A stretch of DNA of 64,000 nt from Ideonella aquatica (GCF_018069755.1 NZ_JAGQDE010000001.1:419111-483110); one strand, 5' to 3'. Shown: positions 16,858-25,168, counted from the first letter of the stretch. The notes: generated by a model from the sequence alone, not told the origin. Numbers and translations are program-made.

Positions 16858-19398
16858 CTATCGGCCATAGACCAGAATGGATGACCCGGAGTTGATGAAC
16901 AGAGTTGAACCATCCGCGGAGAAGACTAATGCACCTGGGTCGCCAGATGAAACATCGGTCGGGTATGGGGTTGTCTTCAGCAAATCTCCAGAAACACTAT
17001 AAACCTGAAAGTCCCGCGCTCTCTTTAGATACACATTTGTGCCTGCTCTATTAAATGCGGGTACTGTCGGTGTCAAGTATTGTTGTGCCATGCGTTGAAC
17101 TGAAGTGACGACGGGAGTCGAAGTTTCCAATCCGGAAACGCCAAATAGCGTAACCTCGTGAAAACTGTCCAATGTCGAAACTGCTACATAGCGCCCATCC
17201 TCTGAGACGGATACGCCCGTAACGTTTGGCGTATTTCCAAAGAGTCTGCCCAGATCGAAGTCGGGTCGCCCTTCAATATGGATGCGAACCTTGTAGTCGC
17301 CCCACGATACTGAGACGAATCCAACTACTCCGCCAATTGTTCGGAAGGGTGAATCAACTGCGGATTCACTCAGTTGAAATGAACGTCCACCTGATATTCC
17401 GCCTGGAATAGAAATCTTGTAGACGTCATTGACGCAAGTTGGTGTGCAGAAAAGGCCAGTGGTTGAAAAAAGACTGTCACCAGATCCATTGATCTTCAAA
17501 CGTCCGGGATCTACTGATCTGGGAGGAGTTAAACCATTCTTTCCAACGCCCGAGTTGCTGAACGGAAGGTAGTCTACTATTGACTTGGAAACAAGGTCAA
17601 TGACAGGTATTTGGGTCGCTCCGTTTGCCCCCAAGAACACTCTGCCGCCTGATGAGGGAACGCTAGTGACACCCACTGGCTCAGTACGTCCGAAATCAGA
17701 GGGAGTGGGTACAATATCTGCAGCAGCCTTCTGGAAGTTTGTTGAACTCCAAAACTCGACACGCCCTGTATCATTGACAGAATAGAAGTTTCCAGCGGGT
17801 GTAGTGCCAATCGCTCGAAATATTCTACCTGGCGTACCGTTGACCCGACCACGAAGAATCCAGTTCAAATTTTCGCCAGCGGTCTGACCGCACGGCTGCC
17901 CTTTCGGATCGGAATACTCTATTTTTGAAATCAGAGTTCTTGGATTCTTCATCCCAATATCTATTACACCGTCCCTCGTGGTCTGATACTTTGGGGCAAC
18001 TGAAGGGTCTACTGCCGGCCCCTCTTGAACCTCAATGTGTGCATGAATCGGCCACATGGAGCGGCTATATCCGGCCTTGCTGCTCCCACCGCCTCCACTG
18101 AAGCCCACCAAGCAACCCTTCGTTACTTGACTCCCTACCGAAACACCGTCGGCTATGCGATCCAAGTGCAAATACCGCCAGACTCGCTGCGAATTCCTAG
18201 CGTCGCGAATCGCGACCAGTCCCAAAGGAGACGCACCTCCCCCAGGGAGATTGGTTGAAACCGCTTCGACCGTGCCGTCTACAACGGAGAACTGTGGAAT
18301 GGAGCGCCGCTCAGCATCCGACCCTGCTGTTGTTTCACTGAGCCAAACTCGGTAGTCTACGCCGGTGTGCCAGCCGCCACCCTTTGGGTCCGTAACTTCG
18401 GTATTTAGTACTGCACCACAACTTCCCGCAAATAGCTGGTTGACCCCTTGCCCTTGTTCGTTCATGCCGGCCAGATAGCGGTCACCTAGAATCATTCTGC
18501 CGAGCTCAGGATAGCTGATCCCATCCTCAGTCTCAGGGCAATAGGGATCCGCAAGAGCGTTCCCTCTTTTCTTCCTCAAAATACTTCCTTGCTTCCTCAT
18601 CAAGGCAATAGCGCCGGCATTTGCCGAAATACGAGTGGAAAGTTCGTCAGATCTTGGAATCAGCAAATTGGAATCAAGCCAGTCGATAGCATCGCCGATA
18701 GTAATGAATACTGGCGCACCCGCGAGTGCAGGCGCAACTGAGTTAAGTATATGGTCCGCGTTTACCTCATCCGCGCCTGCCCGGAAAGAAGCCGCGCTCC
18801 GGTATAGTAATCCTTCTTTTCTCTGTAGTTCTGAGAGTGCTCCAGCCAACGCATAGTGCAGCGATCTTTGACTTGAGTTCTTTGGTGCCGAGTATATTTG
18901 TTTCACGCTGTTCAGAGAGAGTGCTGAGCGTACCTGCTCTTCTGCTGCCGCAATATCCAATCCACGAGCTCGTGCAACGCCATCCACAATGGTAGAAATA
19001 GGCGTTACAGAACCCTTTTTGGCGCTAGGAGAGCTGAGGTAAACATTCCGAATCGCTCCTCCGCCTTTAATGTAGGATTGACCCTCGACGATATAGATCT
19101 GCATAGGGCCGCGATCTAATCCTTTAGCGACGTCGAAGGTATATGATCCGTCCGAATTTGTATTTGACATAGCCAATGGCTGCCTGTCTACTCCCCAAGT
19201 GAGGGCCCCTTTGAAGAGAGAGGCTTGAGAGTTCACTACAGGCCGACCGATGTATACTGTACCGGTCACAGTCAGGTTTGCGACTACTTCATTTCCATCA
19301 GGAATTTCTTGCGCAGCATGCGCACCAGCAGAAAAGCCCGCAGCACTCGCTACGGACAATTGGAGCAATTTGATAGCCCCCCATTTTGCTGGATGCAT
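16858..19398 (-). CDS. Large secreted protein with M23-type peptidase domain
   Basis: The 846-residue protein starts with a signal peptide (hydrophobic stretch, AGAHAAQ cleavage region). Residues about 35-130 resemble a carboxypeptidase-regulatory or Ig-like beta domain. Residues about 340-460 hold the zinc-ligand pattern of M23/LytM endopeptidases: WHTGVDYR, YLHLDRI and a final HAHIEV, spaced as in that family. The C-terminal half (about 500-846) is beta-rich with repeated strand motifs and may be a propeller. It would act in the periplasm or outside, on peptidoglycan or peptides. GC content is clearly lower than in neighbours and no partner gene lies next to it, so recent transfer is likely. 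Substrate unknown. Confidence 0.75.
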   Translation of the reverse strand: MHPAKWGAIKLLQLSVASAAGFSAGAHAAQEIPDGNEVVANLTVTGTVYIGRPVVNSQASLFKGALTWGVDRQPLAMSNTNSDGSYTFDVAKGLDRGPMQIYIVEGQSYIKGGGAIRNVYLSSPSAKKGSVTPISTIVDGVARARGLDIAAAEEQVRSALSLNSVKQIYSAPKNSSQRSLHYALAGALSELQRKEGLLYRSAASFRAGADEVNADHILNSVAPALAGAPVFITIGDAIDWLDSNLLIPRSDELSTRISANAGAIALMRKQGSILRKKRGNALADPYCPETEDGISYPELGRMILGDRYLAGMNEQGQGVNQLFAGSCGAVLNTEVTDPKGGGWHTGVDYRVWLSETTAGSDAERRSIPQFSVVDGTVEAVSTNLPGGGASPLGLVAIRDARNSQRVWRYLHLDRIADGVSVGSQVTKGCLVGFSGGGGSSKAGYSRSMWPIHAHIEVQEGPAVDPSVAPKYQTTRDGVIDIGMKNPRTLISKIEYSDPKGQPCGQTAGENLNWILRGRVNGTPGRIFRAIGTTPAGNFYSVNDTGRVEFWSSTNFQKAAADIVPTPSDFGRTEPVGVTSVPSSGGRVFLGANGATQIPVIDLVSKSIVDYLPFSNSGVGKNGLTPPRSVDPGRLKINGSGDSLFSTTGLFCTPTCVNDVYKISIPGGISGGRSFQLSESAVDSPFRTIGGVVGFVSVSWGDYKVRIHIEGRPDFDLGRLFGNTPNVTGVSVSEDGRYVAVSTLDSFHEVTLFGVSGLETSTPVVTSVQRMAQQYLTPTVPAFNRAGTNVYLKRARDFQVYSVSGDLLKTTPYPTDVSSGDPGALVFSADGSTLFINSGSSILVYGR

Positions 19399-20478
19399 TT
19401 TATTTACCTTATTGAGGTTGTGATTGTTACATTTTTACTGTCGCACAAGTTTGACTATCTTCAACCCCTTGAAGTTAGGGGGGGTGGTTGTCTTGTGTGA
19501 CGAATCGGACGCTGGAGGGAACTAGGCGTCTGCGCGGCAGACTTCTGCCCCGTGGATGATGCTGGGGAACTGGGGCGCAACGCGGAGGGGGGGGCGGGCT
19601 GCTGGCGCGCGCCGCTGCAATGCACCGGACCTGAGGAAGGTCTGCACAGCACACCGAGCGGCGTGCTGAGGCGCTGATCAGATCGGAGTGTGATGCTGCC
19701 GGCCCCCCATTTAGCCGCCCTTGCAGTTCACCAGCCCAGAATGTGTCACCGGCATGGCCGTTTTCGCGGGCTGCGGACCTACTCACGCGTTTGCTCCCAA
19801 CAGTTGCGCCGCACCAACCACGGACTCGCCGCTGCAAACAGCGTATGCACTTGCGCGGTGCACTTGGCCAGTCCGCGGTATAGCACTTTGACGTGCTCGA
19901 ACTGGCACTTGACCAGCCGACGCGGCCGCTAGCAGGATGTTGAAGAACTGATTCCGGGTAGCCCGAGCGATGCATTGGGGCTATCAAGCCTCGCCTTCGG
20001 CTCGTGCGATACCGGGGAAGCACCCTTCGCCAACTCCGCTCGCCTCAGGTCTTGATAGCCAAATTGCATCGTGCCGCACCAGTCAAAACGGTTCTTCAAC
20101 AACCTGCTAGCGCAATGCCGCGAACCCGGGGCCGGTTCCGCTGCACAGTCGGATGTCGAACGGTCCCGAGGTGGCCAAATTCACCGCCGCACGGCCTCTT
20201 CATGATGAACGAAGTTGACTGTGCCTCAGCTGCAACACATAGCGCGCGGCGACGATCCGGTGCTGTTGCCTTTGGTGATGCAGCCGCCGTTCACTACGGC
20301 GCTGACGAGAACGTCCGGTCAGCACCTCGCTCAGCCACCCCATGCAGTTCAATACGGTGACTGGTATGGGGAGTTCCCGGGGACTGACCCCGCCAAAACA
20401 GACCAAACCAGCGCAAATTGGGGAATGAGTGGCTCAGAAAAGTTCAATGAAATCAACGGCTTAAGTTCGAAATCTCAC
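19399..20478. other. 1.08-kb stretch without a recognisable gene
   Basis: Open frames here are short, lack recognisable motifs and conflict with each other. The only structure I can support is the MITE-like element at 19933-20106. The part next to the M23 gene should carry its promoter. The rest looks like degenerate junction DNA between two integrated elements. Confidence 0.5.
19933..20106. mobile_element. 174-bp MITE-like element with CTAG target duplication
   Basis: The ends are inverted repeats: left CAGGATGTTGAAGAAC, right (reversed) CAGGTTGTTGAAGAAC. CTAG flanks both sides (19929-19932, 20107-20110). A subterminal inverted pair follows: CGATGCATTGGGGCTATC at 19968 and, reversed, CGATGCAATTTGGCTATC ending near 20071, both then AAG, so the element can fold into a long hairpin. 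It encodes no protein. A 4-bp CTAG duplication is typical of some IS5-family transposases, which probably move it in trans. Confidence 0.75.
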
Positions 20479-20523
20479 CTACGAACCAAGGGGTCGTGGG
20501 TTCGAATCCTGCCAGCCGCGCCA
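20479..20523 (+). other. 3' fragment of tRNA-Arg(ACG): attachment site
   Basis: These 45 bases run from the anticodon loop (CTACGAA, anticodon ACG) through the T arm (GGTTCGAATCC) to a 3' CCA. The 5' half expected for the tRNA is absent upstream, so this is not a working gene. Such 3' fragments are left when an element integrates into a tRNA gene. A tyrosine recombinase gene ends 25 bp downstream. The fragment is best read as the junction between two elements stacked at the same tRNA locus. Confidence 0.8.
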
Positions 20524-20541
20524 GAATTTGCGTTCTAGATC

Positions 20542-20576
20542 AAGGGGTTACCGAAAGGTAGCCCCTTCGTCTTTCT
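20542..20576 (+). terminator. Rho-independent terminator after the tRNA fragment
   Basis: An 11-bp stem (AAGGGGTTACC / GGTAGCCCCTT with one G-U pair) closes on a GAAA tetraloop and is followed by CGTCTTTCT. It reads on the plus strand and overlaps the last codons of the integrase gene on the other strand. Confidence 0.65.
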
Positions 20577-21591
20577 GGGCCTGTGACGCATTTGTGCCGT
20601 GCCCGATGAGGGGCGCCAGCCGCTGCGCATAGGGCGCCAGGTGGTCCGCCGACAGGTGCGCGTACTTGCGAACCATCTCAGCAGACTCCCAACCGCCCAG
20701 CTCCTGCAACGCGAACAGAGGCGTTCCACCCTGCACGTGCCAACTCGCCCAGGTATGGCGCAGGTCGTGCCAGCGAAACGACTTGATGTCCGCGCGCTCG
20801 AGCGCGCTGTACCACGCCTTGGTGCTGACCTGCCGGATCGGCTTGCCGCGGAAGCTGAACACCAGCTCCCGATGCTTGCCGATCTGTCGCCTGACCACTG
20901 ACATCGCGTCGTCGTTCAAGGGCACCGGTATGGCTCGCCGGGCCTTGGCTTGGTCCGGGTGAATCCACGCTCGGCACTGGGCCAGATCCACCTGGTCCCA
21001 GCGCAGGCCGGTCACGTTGGACCGCCGAAGACCGGTGGCCAGCGAGAAGGCGGCCATGTCCGCCAGGTGCCCAGGGAGTTCGGCCAACAGCCGGCCGGCC
21101 TCTTCGTGGCTGAGGTACCTGATCCGGCGCGTGGGCTCCTTGAGCATCCGCACCTTCGGGCACTTGTCCAGCCATTCCCACTCATCCACGCACCGTCGCA
21201 ACACGGCACGCAGCACTTCCATCACGCGATTGACAGTGGCAGGTGCCACGCCTTCCGCCAGTTTGGCAGCGCCGATCCTGTCGATGCGATCACGCGTGAT
21301 GGCTGTCAGCTCCAGACCCCTCAGGTGCCGGTCAAGCCAGCGCAGGTGGATCTTGTCAGCTTCGATCGAGGCCTTGTGGGCCTGCTCTGTCAGCCATCGA
21401 ACGACCGCGTCGTTCCAGGTTCGCCGGGGGCGTTCCCCCAGCTTGTCGACTCGCCAGACTTCGGCTTTCAGCTTGTCGTGCAGTTCCTGCGCCTCGGCCT
21501 TGTTGCCGGTCTCAGCAGATCGTCGTACGCGCTCGCCTGTGGGCGAGGTGAAGTCGATCCACCAGACCGATCCTCGCTTGCGAAGTGACAT
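20548..21591 (-). CDS. int: Tyrosine recombinase (site-specific integrase)
   Basis: The 347-residue protein has an N-terminal arm-binding region, a SAM-like core-binding domain (about 55-140) and a catalytic domain with the expected residues: GLRRSNVTGL (Arg), HDLRHTWASW (His-x-x-Arg), LGGWESAEMVRKYAHL (Trp and nucleophilic Tyr). It integrates and excises its element, presumably at the tRNA-Arg fragment 25 bp from its 3' end. AAGGAG stands a few bases before its ATG, inside the preceding excisionase-like gene. Last gene of a four-gene minus-strand module. Confidence 0.93.
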   Translation of the reverse strand: MSLRKRGSVWWIDFTSPTGERVRRSAETGNKAEAQELHDKLKAEVWRVDKLGERPRRTWNDAVVRWLTEQAHKASIEADKIHLRWLDRHLRGLELTAITRDRIDRIGAAKLAEGVAPATVNRVMEVLRAVLRRCVDEWEWLDKCPKVRMLKEPTRRIRYLSHEEAGRLLAELPGHLADMAAFSLATGLRRSNVTGLRWDQVDLAQCRAWIHPDQAKARRAIPVPLNDDAMSVVRRQIGKHRELVFSFRGKPIRQVSTKAWYSALERADIKSFRWHDLRHTWASWHVQGGTPLFALQELGGWESAEMVRKYAHLSADHLAPYAQRLAPLIGHGTNASQAQKDEGATFR

Positions 21592-21836
21592 AGGTGCTCC
21601 TTTCCAGAAGTCACTTGCAGCGCTTGCCGCTGCACAGGATACAGCGAGCGCACCCAGCCGAGCAGGTCCTCTTCGATGAAGACCCAGCGCCGGCCGGTCT
21701 TAGCACCGGGCACCCGCCCCAGCTTGGCGCGGGCACGCAGCTCCTCGGGGTGCATGTGCAGCAGTTCAGCTGCTTCGAGCAGCGTCAGCAGGCGCAGGCT
21801 GCGCGGTGCCGGCTCAGGGATTGGGGCGGCTGTCAT
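21468..21836 (-). CDS. Excisionase-like helix-turn-helix protein
   Basis: Residues about 15-65 of this 122-residue product form a MerR/AlpA-type helix-turn-helix (LTLLEAAELLHMHPEELRAR, then GRRWVFIEEDLLGWV), the kind used by excisionases and small helix-turn-helix regulators of integrative elements. It starts with ATGA overlap to the upstream gene and its last 124 bases overlap the integrase start; the C-terminal half has no structure I recognise and may be only a by-product of that overlap. Probably sets the direction of recombination or controls the module. Confidence 0.7.
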   Translation of the reverse strand: MTAAPIPEPAPRSLRLLTLLEAAELLHMHPEELRARAKLGRVPGAKTGRRWVFIEEDLLGWVRSLYPVQRQALQVTSGKEHLCHFASEDRSGGSTSPRPQASAYDDLLRPATRPRRRNCTTS

Positions 21837-22927
21837 GGCTCGATCTCCACAGTCCAGCCCAGCGCAGTGATTGCCTTGCGCAGCGCCACGGCCTCCAGTC
21901 GCTCAGGCACCTTGCGAGCCATCACCAGGGTGTGTACGGCTGTGCCTCGGCCGATGCAGGCGCAGTCGCGAGCGGCGTTGGCCAGGCGCACCAGGTCATC
22001 GTCGCTCAAGGCGTTCAGGAATGCCTGTATCGCCGCTCGCTTGCGTGCCTGTGCTGCCTGCTCGACCTCACGTGCCGGGTCTTGCCCCCGCTGAGCCGAG
22101 GCCCGCGCTCGCCGGGTTGCCAAGGCCTGTCCGACCCTGAGTCCACCGCTGGGCTGGAACTCGCCGGCCAGTGCTTTGCGCCGCAGCGCACCCAGCCAGG
22201 CCGCCACATCGCCGATCTGCGGCGCGCCGTGGTGCGCCACCCGGCTGGCTCGGTCCGATAGCTCGTCGGCGATCTGTTGCTGCAGTTGCTGGGGCAGTCC
22301 TTCGGCCGCCGTCACCATCGCCGGCCGGTAGACCTCAGCCTCCTTGCTCAGCACCACCCCCACCACGGGCGCCGCAGGCGCCGCATCCGCGTTGCGCGCG
22401 TCGTCAGGTGGGGTGTCTGTAGATGTCTTTGGAGAAGTCTCTGTCCAGTGATCGGTGGCATTGCCACCGATCGACGTGTGGTCCTTCGACTGAACAGGCG
22501 GTGGGTTTGCCACCGACCGATGAGTGGCTTTGCTACCGATCGGTCGATCGGCCAAGGCCTTCGCCACGTAGGCATCGAGTTCGTCGTAGTTGATCGCGTA
22601 ATGGTTGGTGTGATTCCAGGCCTGCGCTCGGTGCTGTCTGACCTCCAACACGCCGATGGATTGCAGCATGGCGATGACTCGCTTGTGTGGGTCATTCGAG
22701 CGGCCGATCGGCACCCGTTGCAGCAATTCCTGCATCGACCAGTGAACCCAGAAGCGGCCGTCGATGAAGCTGTCGCGGTAGCGCTCCGGGTCCTGGCGCT
22801 TCAGGTGCAGGAAGTAGTGCAACTGCTGCAGAAAGATGGCGGCTCCGGGACCGAACACCCACAGAGCCTTGGGCGATACCCCGATGGGTGGCTCGTCAAT
22901 CAACAACGCTTGACCAGGTCGACTCAT
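21833..22927 (-). CDS. Replication-initiator-like protein of the integrative element
   Basis: The 364-residue protein opens with LLIDEPPIGVSPKALWVFGPG and AIFLQQLHYFLHLK, a pattern of phage and element replication proteins with an N-terminal winged helix. The middle (about 120-190) is low in structure, rich in Thr, Asp and Pro, and is encoded by DNA containing direct repeats (separate entry), as in lambda O-type genes that contain their own origin. The C-terminal third is helical and Ala/Arg-rich. It lies 3 bp after the second recombinase and overlaps the excisionase-like gene by 4 bp. Function by analogy only. Confidence 0.55.
   Translation of the reverse strand: MSRPGQALLIDEPPIGVSPKALWVFGPGAAIFLQQLHYFLHLKRQDPERYRDSFIDGRFWVHWSMQELLQRVPIGRSNDPHKRVIAMLQSIGVLEVRQHRAQAWNHTNHYAINYDELDAYVAKALADRPIGSKATHRSVANPPPVQSKDHTSIGGNATDHWTETSPKTSTDTPPDDARNADAAPAAPVVGVVLSKEAEVYRPAMVTAAEGLPQQLQQQIADELSDRASRVAHHGAPQIGDVAAWLGALRRKALAGEFQPSGGLRVGQALATRRARASAQRGQDPAREVEQAAQARKRAAIQAFLNALSDDDLVRLANAARDCACIGRGTAVHTLVMARKVPERLEAVALRKAITALGWTVEIEP
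22450..22556. repeat. Iteron-like repeats inside the replication-like gene
   Basis: Three direct copies of TTGCYACCGAYCG begin at 22461, 22507 and 22530, 46 (2 x 23) and 23 bp apart. The first is also half of a near-perfect palindrome, GATCGGTGGCA-TTGCCACCGATC. The regular spacing of about two helix turns suggests protein binding on one face of DNA, as at a replication origin. Confidence 0.55.
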
Positions 22928-22930
22928 GGC

Positions 22931-23797
22931 TTATCTCCCCAGGTAGATCGCCACGATCTGCTCGCGCGCATGGCCCAGCTCGAGCGAGATCTCCAGCCGC
23001 GCCCGCGCGTCGACCGATCGCTGCTCGCCACTGAGCTCGCGCCGTGTGGGCCCGCCAGCAGCCGGTGCCTTCCAGCCGGTCTTCGCCTCGTAGCGTTCCT
23101 GCGCGTACCGGTGCCGCAGCCCATGCACGCCGTTGATGCCGGCCCTTTGGCACTGCGCGCGGAAGCTGGCCAGGTGCTCGCGGTAGGTCAGGCCTTCAGG
23201 GATCAGACTGCCCTTTCCGGCCAGGTCCTTGGCCTGCTCCAGCACCTGCCGCTGCGCCTCGTTGACGATCGGCACCTCGCGTGGCCGACCGCCCTTGGTC
23301 CAGGAGCCCTGCAGCCTCAAGACGTTGCCGCCATCGGCCAGGTCCGGCCGGATCTTCAAGGACTCTTCACGCCGCAGCCCAAAGGCCGCCTGCAGCGCCA
23401 GCGACGCCAGCACATGGGCCGAGCTCACGCGCTCCAGCTGCGCCTCGGTCAGCGACTTGGCCTTGTCCTCGTTGGTCACATAACTGCGTCGCTCCACGCC
23501 CAGGGTGGCGTTGTCGCGTGCCACCACATTGGCCTTGCCGATCTTCTCCGCCCACCATCGCACCGCGGCCAGGCGGTTCTTGATGGTCGCGGCAGAGATG
23601 CCGGACTCGGTCCAATGGCTCACCAGCGCGGCCACATGCTTTTCGCGCAGGTTGTCGGCGTGCAGGTCGCGGTAGCCCAGCGCATCCAGTTGGTGGGCGA
23701 TCAGGCTCAGCATGCGCTCGCGGTTCGCCTGCGTGGCATGGCTGCCATCGCGGTTGCGTGCCGACAGCTGGCGCAGCTGAAAGTTCAGGTTCTTCAT
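22931..23797 (-). CDS. Second tyrosine recombinase (Integrase_1 type)
   Basis: I start this 288-residue protein at the ATG at 23797 (MKNLNFQLRQLSARNRDG), where likeness to the family begins. A core-binding N-terminal half is followed by a catalytic half with GLRREESLKIR (Arg), GLRHRYAQERYE (Arg of the HxxR box) and ELGHAREQIVAIYLGR (His and terminal Tyr). This pattern matches the PF12834/PF12835 recombinases found in integrative elements. It is the first gene of the module and lies 3 bp before the replication-like gene. Two recombinases in one short operon is unusual; they may act on different sites. Confidence 0.85.
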   Translation of the reverse strand: MKNLNFQLRQLSARNRDGSHATQANRERMLSLIAHQLDALGYRDLHADNLREKHVAALVSHWTESGISAATIKNRLAAVRWWAEKIGKANVVARDNATLGVERRSYVTNEDKAKSLTEAQLERVSSAHVLASLALQAAFGLRREESLKIRPDLADGGNVLRLQGSWTKGGRPREVPIVNEAQRQVLEQAKDLAGKGSLIPEGLTYREHLASFRAQCQRAGINGVHGLRHRYAQERYEAKTGWKAPAAGGPTRRELSGEQRSVDARARLEISLELGHAREQIVAIYLGR

Positions 23798-24341
23798 CGC
23801 TTGCGTCCTCTCTGAACAGTCGAATTCCGGGGGGGCGGTGTGTCTGTTGGGGTCAGTGTTTCTGGTCGTCCTGGCAGGCGTGCCTGACCCGGACCTCTGC
23901 CGCAGCAGAGCAAGGACCTCCGGACACCACTCCGGTGGGGTACTGTTGAGACCTGGTGGTCGCCGCCGCAGTACGCACGGCATTGGCGGGCATGCGCCTT
24001 GGTGTGCAGCCCTGGTGGGGCCGACCCTTGAGACGCGCATGCCAACCCCTGGAACGCGGGGTCAGCGGCCGTGCGGGCGCACGGCAAGACAGGCCTTGCG
24101 CCTGTCAGTTCAGAGATCAGCGAGCGAGCAGCTCTTCGTGGTGGACCAGTCTGCGCGGCATTGCGCCACCGGTCCAACTTGTCACGCAGTGGCGTCACGC
24201 AGCAGCCCAGACTGCCGCAGGGCGCGGAGAGGTCCAGCTGGCGCGGGGGTGGCGGCGGCGTCACTGGCAACGCCTGTGACGCCCCGCGAGCTGCGGCAGC
24301 CACCCGCGGTGGGCGCTGCCGTGTTCAGGAGGCCGCTTGAA
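23798..24341. other. 544-bp region without a convincing gene
   Basis: The GC-rich stretch has several overlapping frames, none with a family likeness or good ribosome site. It contains a short inverted repeat ACAGGC-cttgc-GCCTGT near 24090, but nothing that identifies it as an origin of transfer. It should carry the promoter of the recombinase operon. Confidence 0.4.
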
Positions 24342-24449
24342 TCAGCGGCGACTGCGCCAGTCTGACCAGACCACCCACAGGGGTCCGGCCATCAGCGCCA
24401 GGAATGAGACATAGGCTGCGGCAATCAACCGCCAGGTGCTGTCATCCAT
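24342..24449 (-). CDS. 35-residue single-span membrane protein
   Basis: The product begins MDDSTWRLIAAAYVSFLA, followed by a hydrophobic run through PLWVVW and a basic end (SDWRSRR), that is one membrane span with the C-terminus probably in the cytoplasm. The ATG (24449) overlaps the end of the upstream small gene by eight bases, and GGAG lies 9 bases before it. No family recognised. With the upstream gene it forms a coupled pair. Confidence 0.5.
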   Translation of the reverse strand: MDDSTWRLIAAAYVSFLALMAGPLWVVWSDWRSRR

Positions 24450-24642
24450 GCTGCAGCTCCTTGCGAAGTTGCGCAGCCACGTTGCTGGCCACCAGCCACA
24501 GCGGCAGGTACCAGATCATCAGCCAGCCGTCCTGGCGTTGCCAGGACAGGGCCACAAAGGCGAGCGCATACAACAGCGCGACGCGATGGACCACACCAGC
24601 GAGAAAGTCGCGCTGGCGCAGATTGAGATGGATTGACATCAT
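24442..24642 (-). CDS. Small two-span membrane protein
   Basis: The 66-residue product (tandem ATGs at 24642 and 24639) has two hydrophobic segments, HRVALLYALAFVAL and DGWLMIWYLPLWLVAS, with a charged tail. AAGGAGA lies 7 bases before the first ATG. An open frame continues upstream to 25245 but contains palindromes and no protein-like character, so I reject it. It overlaps the 35-residue gene. Family and role unknown; it lies between the integration module and the copper genes. Confidence 0.55.
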   Translation of the reverse strand: MMSIHLNLRQRDFLAGVVHRVALLYALAFVALSWQRQDGWLMIWYLPLWLVASNVAAQLRKELQHG

Positions 24643-24901
24643 CTGCTGATCTCCTTGGGAATGGAGGAGACGCAGCAGAGCCCGCAGAGCAGGGGATGCT
24701 GGCATCCCCTGGGGGTGTGGAAGAGAAGAAAACCCCAGAACCAACGCCCATCTCGGGCCGTCGGTCCCACCGCTCTTTCGGGGGCCTATCGGTGTTTCGC
24801 TGTTCGCCAGAGGCGAAGCAAATTGCGCATATGGATGATAGAAAACTCGACGCTCCAGCGCAAGCAGTCGGGCAGCGAAGTTCACCGCCGACATGCCGGA
24901 T

Positions 24902-24964
24902 GTTGCCCACCGCGCCGGCCGGCCGGTACGTCGTAGGCGCCGACCGGCCGGCGCCGTGGACAAC
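24902..24964. repeat. 63-bp palindromic repeat, copy 2
   Basis: Starts GTTGCCCACCGCGCCGG and ends CCGTGGACAAC; same length and order as the copy at 2975-3037, with about six differences. Several differences keep or improve arm pairing, for example GGCGCCGACCGGCCGG here. Confidence 0.7.
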
Positions 24965-25012
24965 CGGGCTCTGCGGAGGGCTGGATCGGAGGCGGTGGCG
25001 CCAAGAAATCGG

Positions 25013-25038
25013 CTACAGATTTTGCGCGTTATCTGTAG
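25013..25038. promoter_or_regulatory. Inverted repeat CTACAGAT-N10-ATCTGTAG
   Basis: A perfect 8-bp dyad with a 10-bp spacer, the size of many dimeric regulator sites. No gene directly downstream on either strand explains it. Confidence 0.4.
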
Positions 25039-25168
25039 TCTATATGGCCCAAGCAGCCCCTCGTTTGGCACAATCGTGGGTAGACTCGATTCGGCAGGAT
25101 GATGGTCGCCGTCAAGCCGACGGCACTGCCAGCCTAATCTACAGCCGCCCGTCGAACGGCGACTAGTC

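Noticed and set aside
20479..20523. Complete tRNA gene
   Set aside because: The acceptor 5' strand, D arm and 5' anticodon stem are missing upstream.
24080..24110. Inverted repeat considered as origin of transfer
   Set aside because: Only a 6-bp stem, with no relaxase gene in the window and no nick-site motif I could recognise.
23800..24340. Several overlapping open frames of 80-175 codons
   Set aside because: They conflict with one another, lack ribosome sites and show no protein-like pattern.
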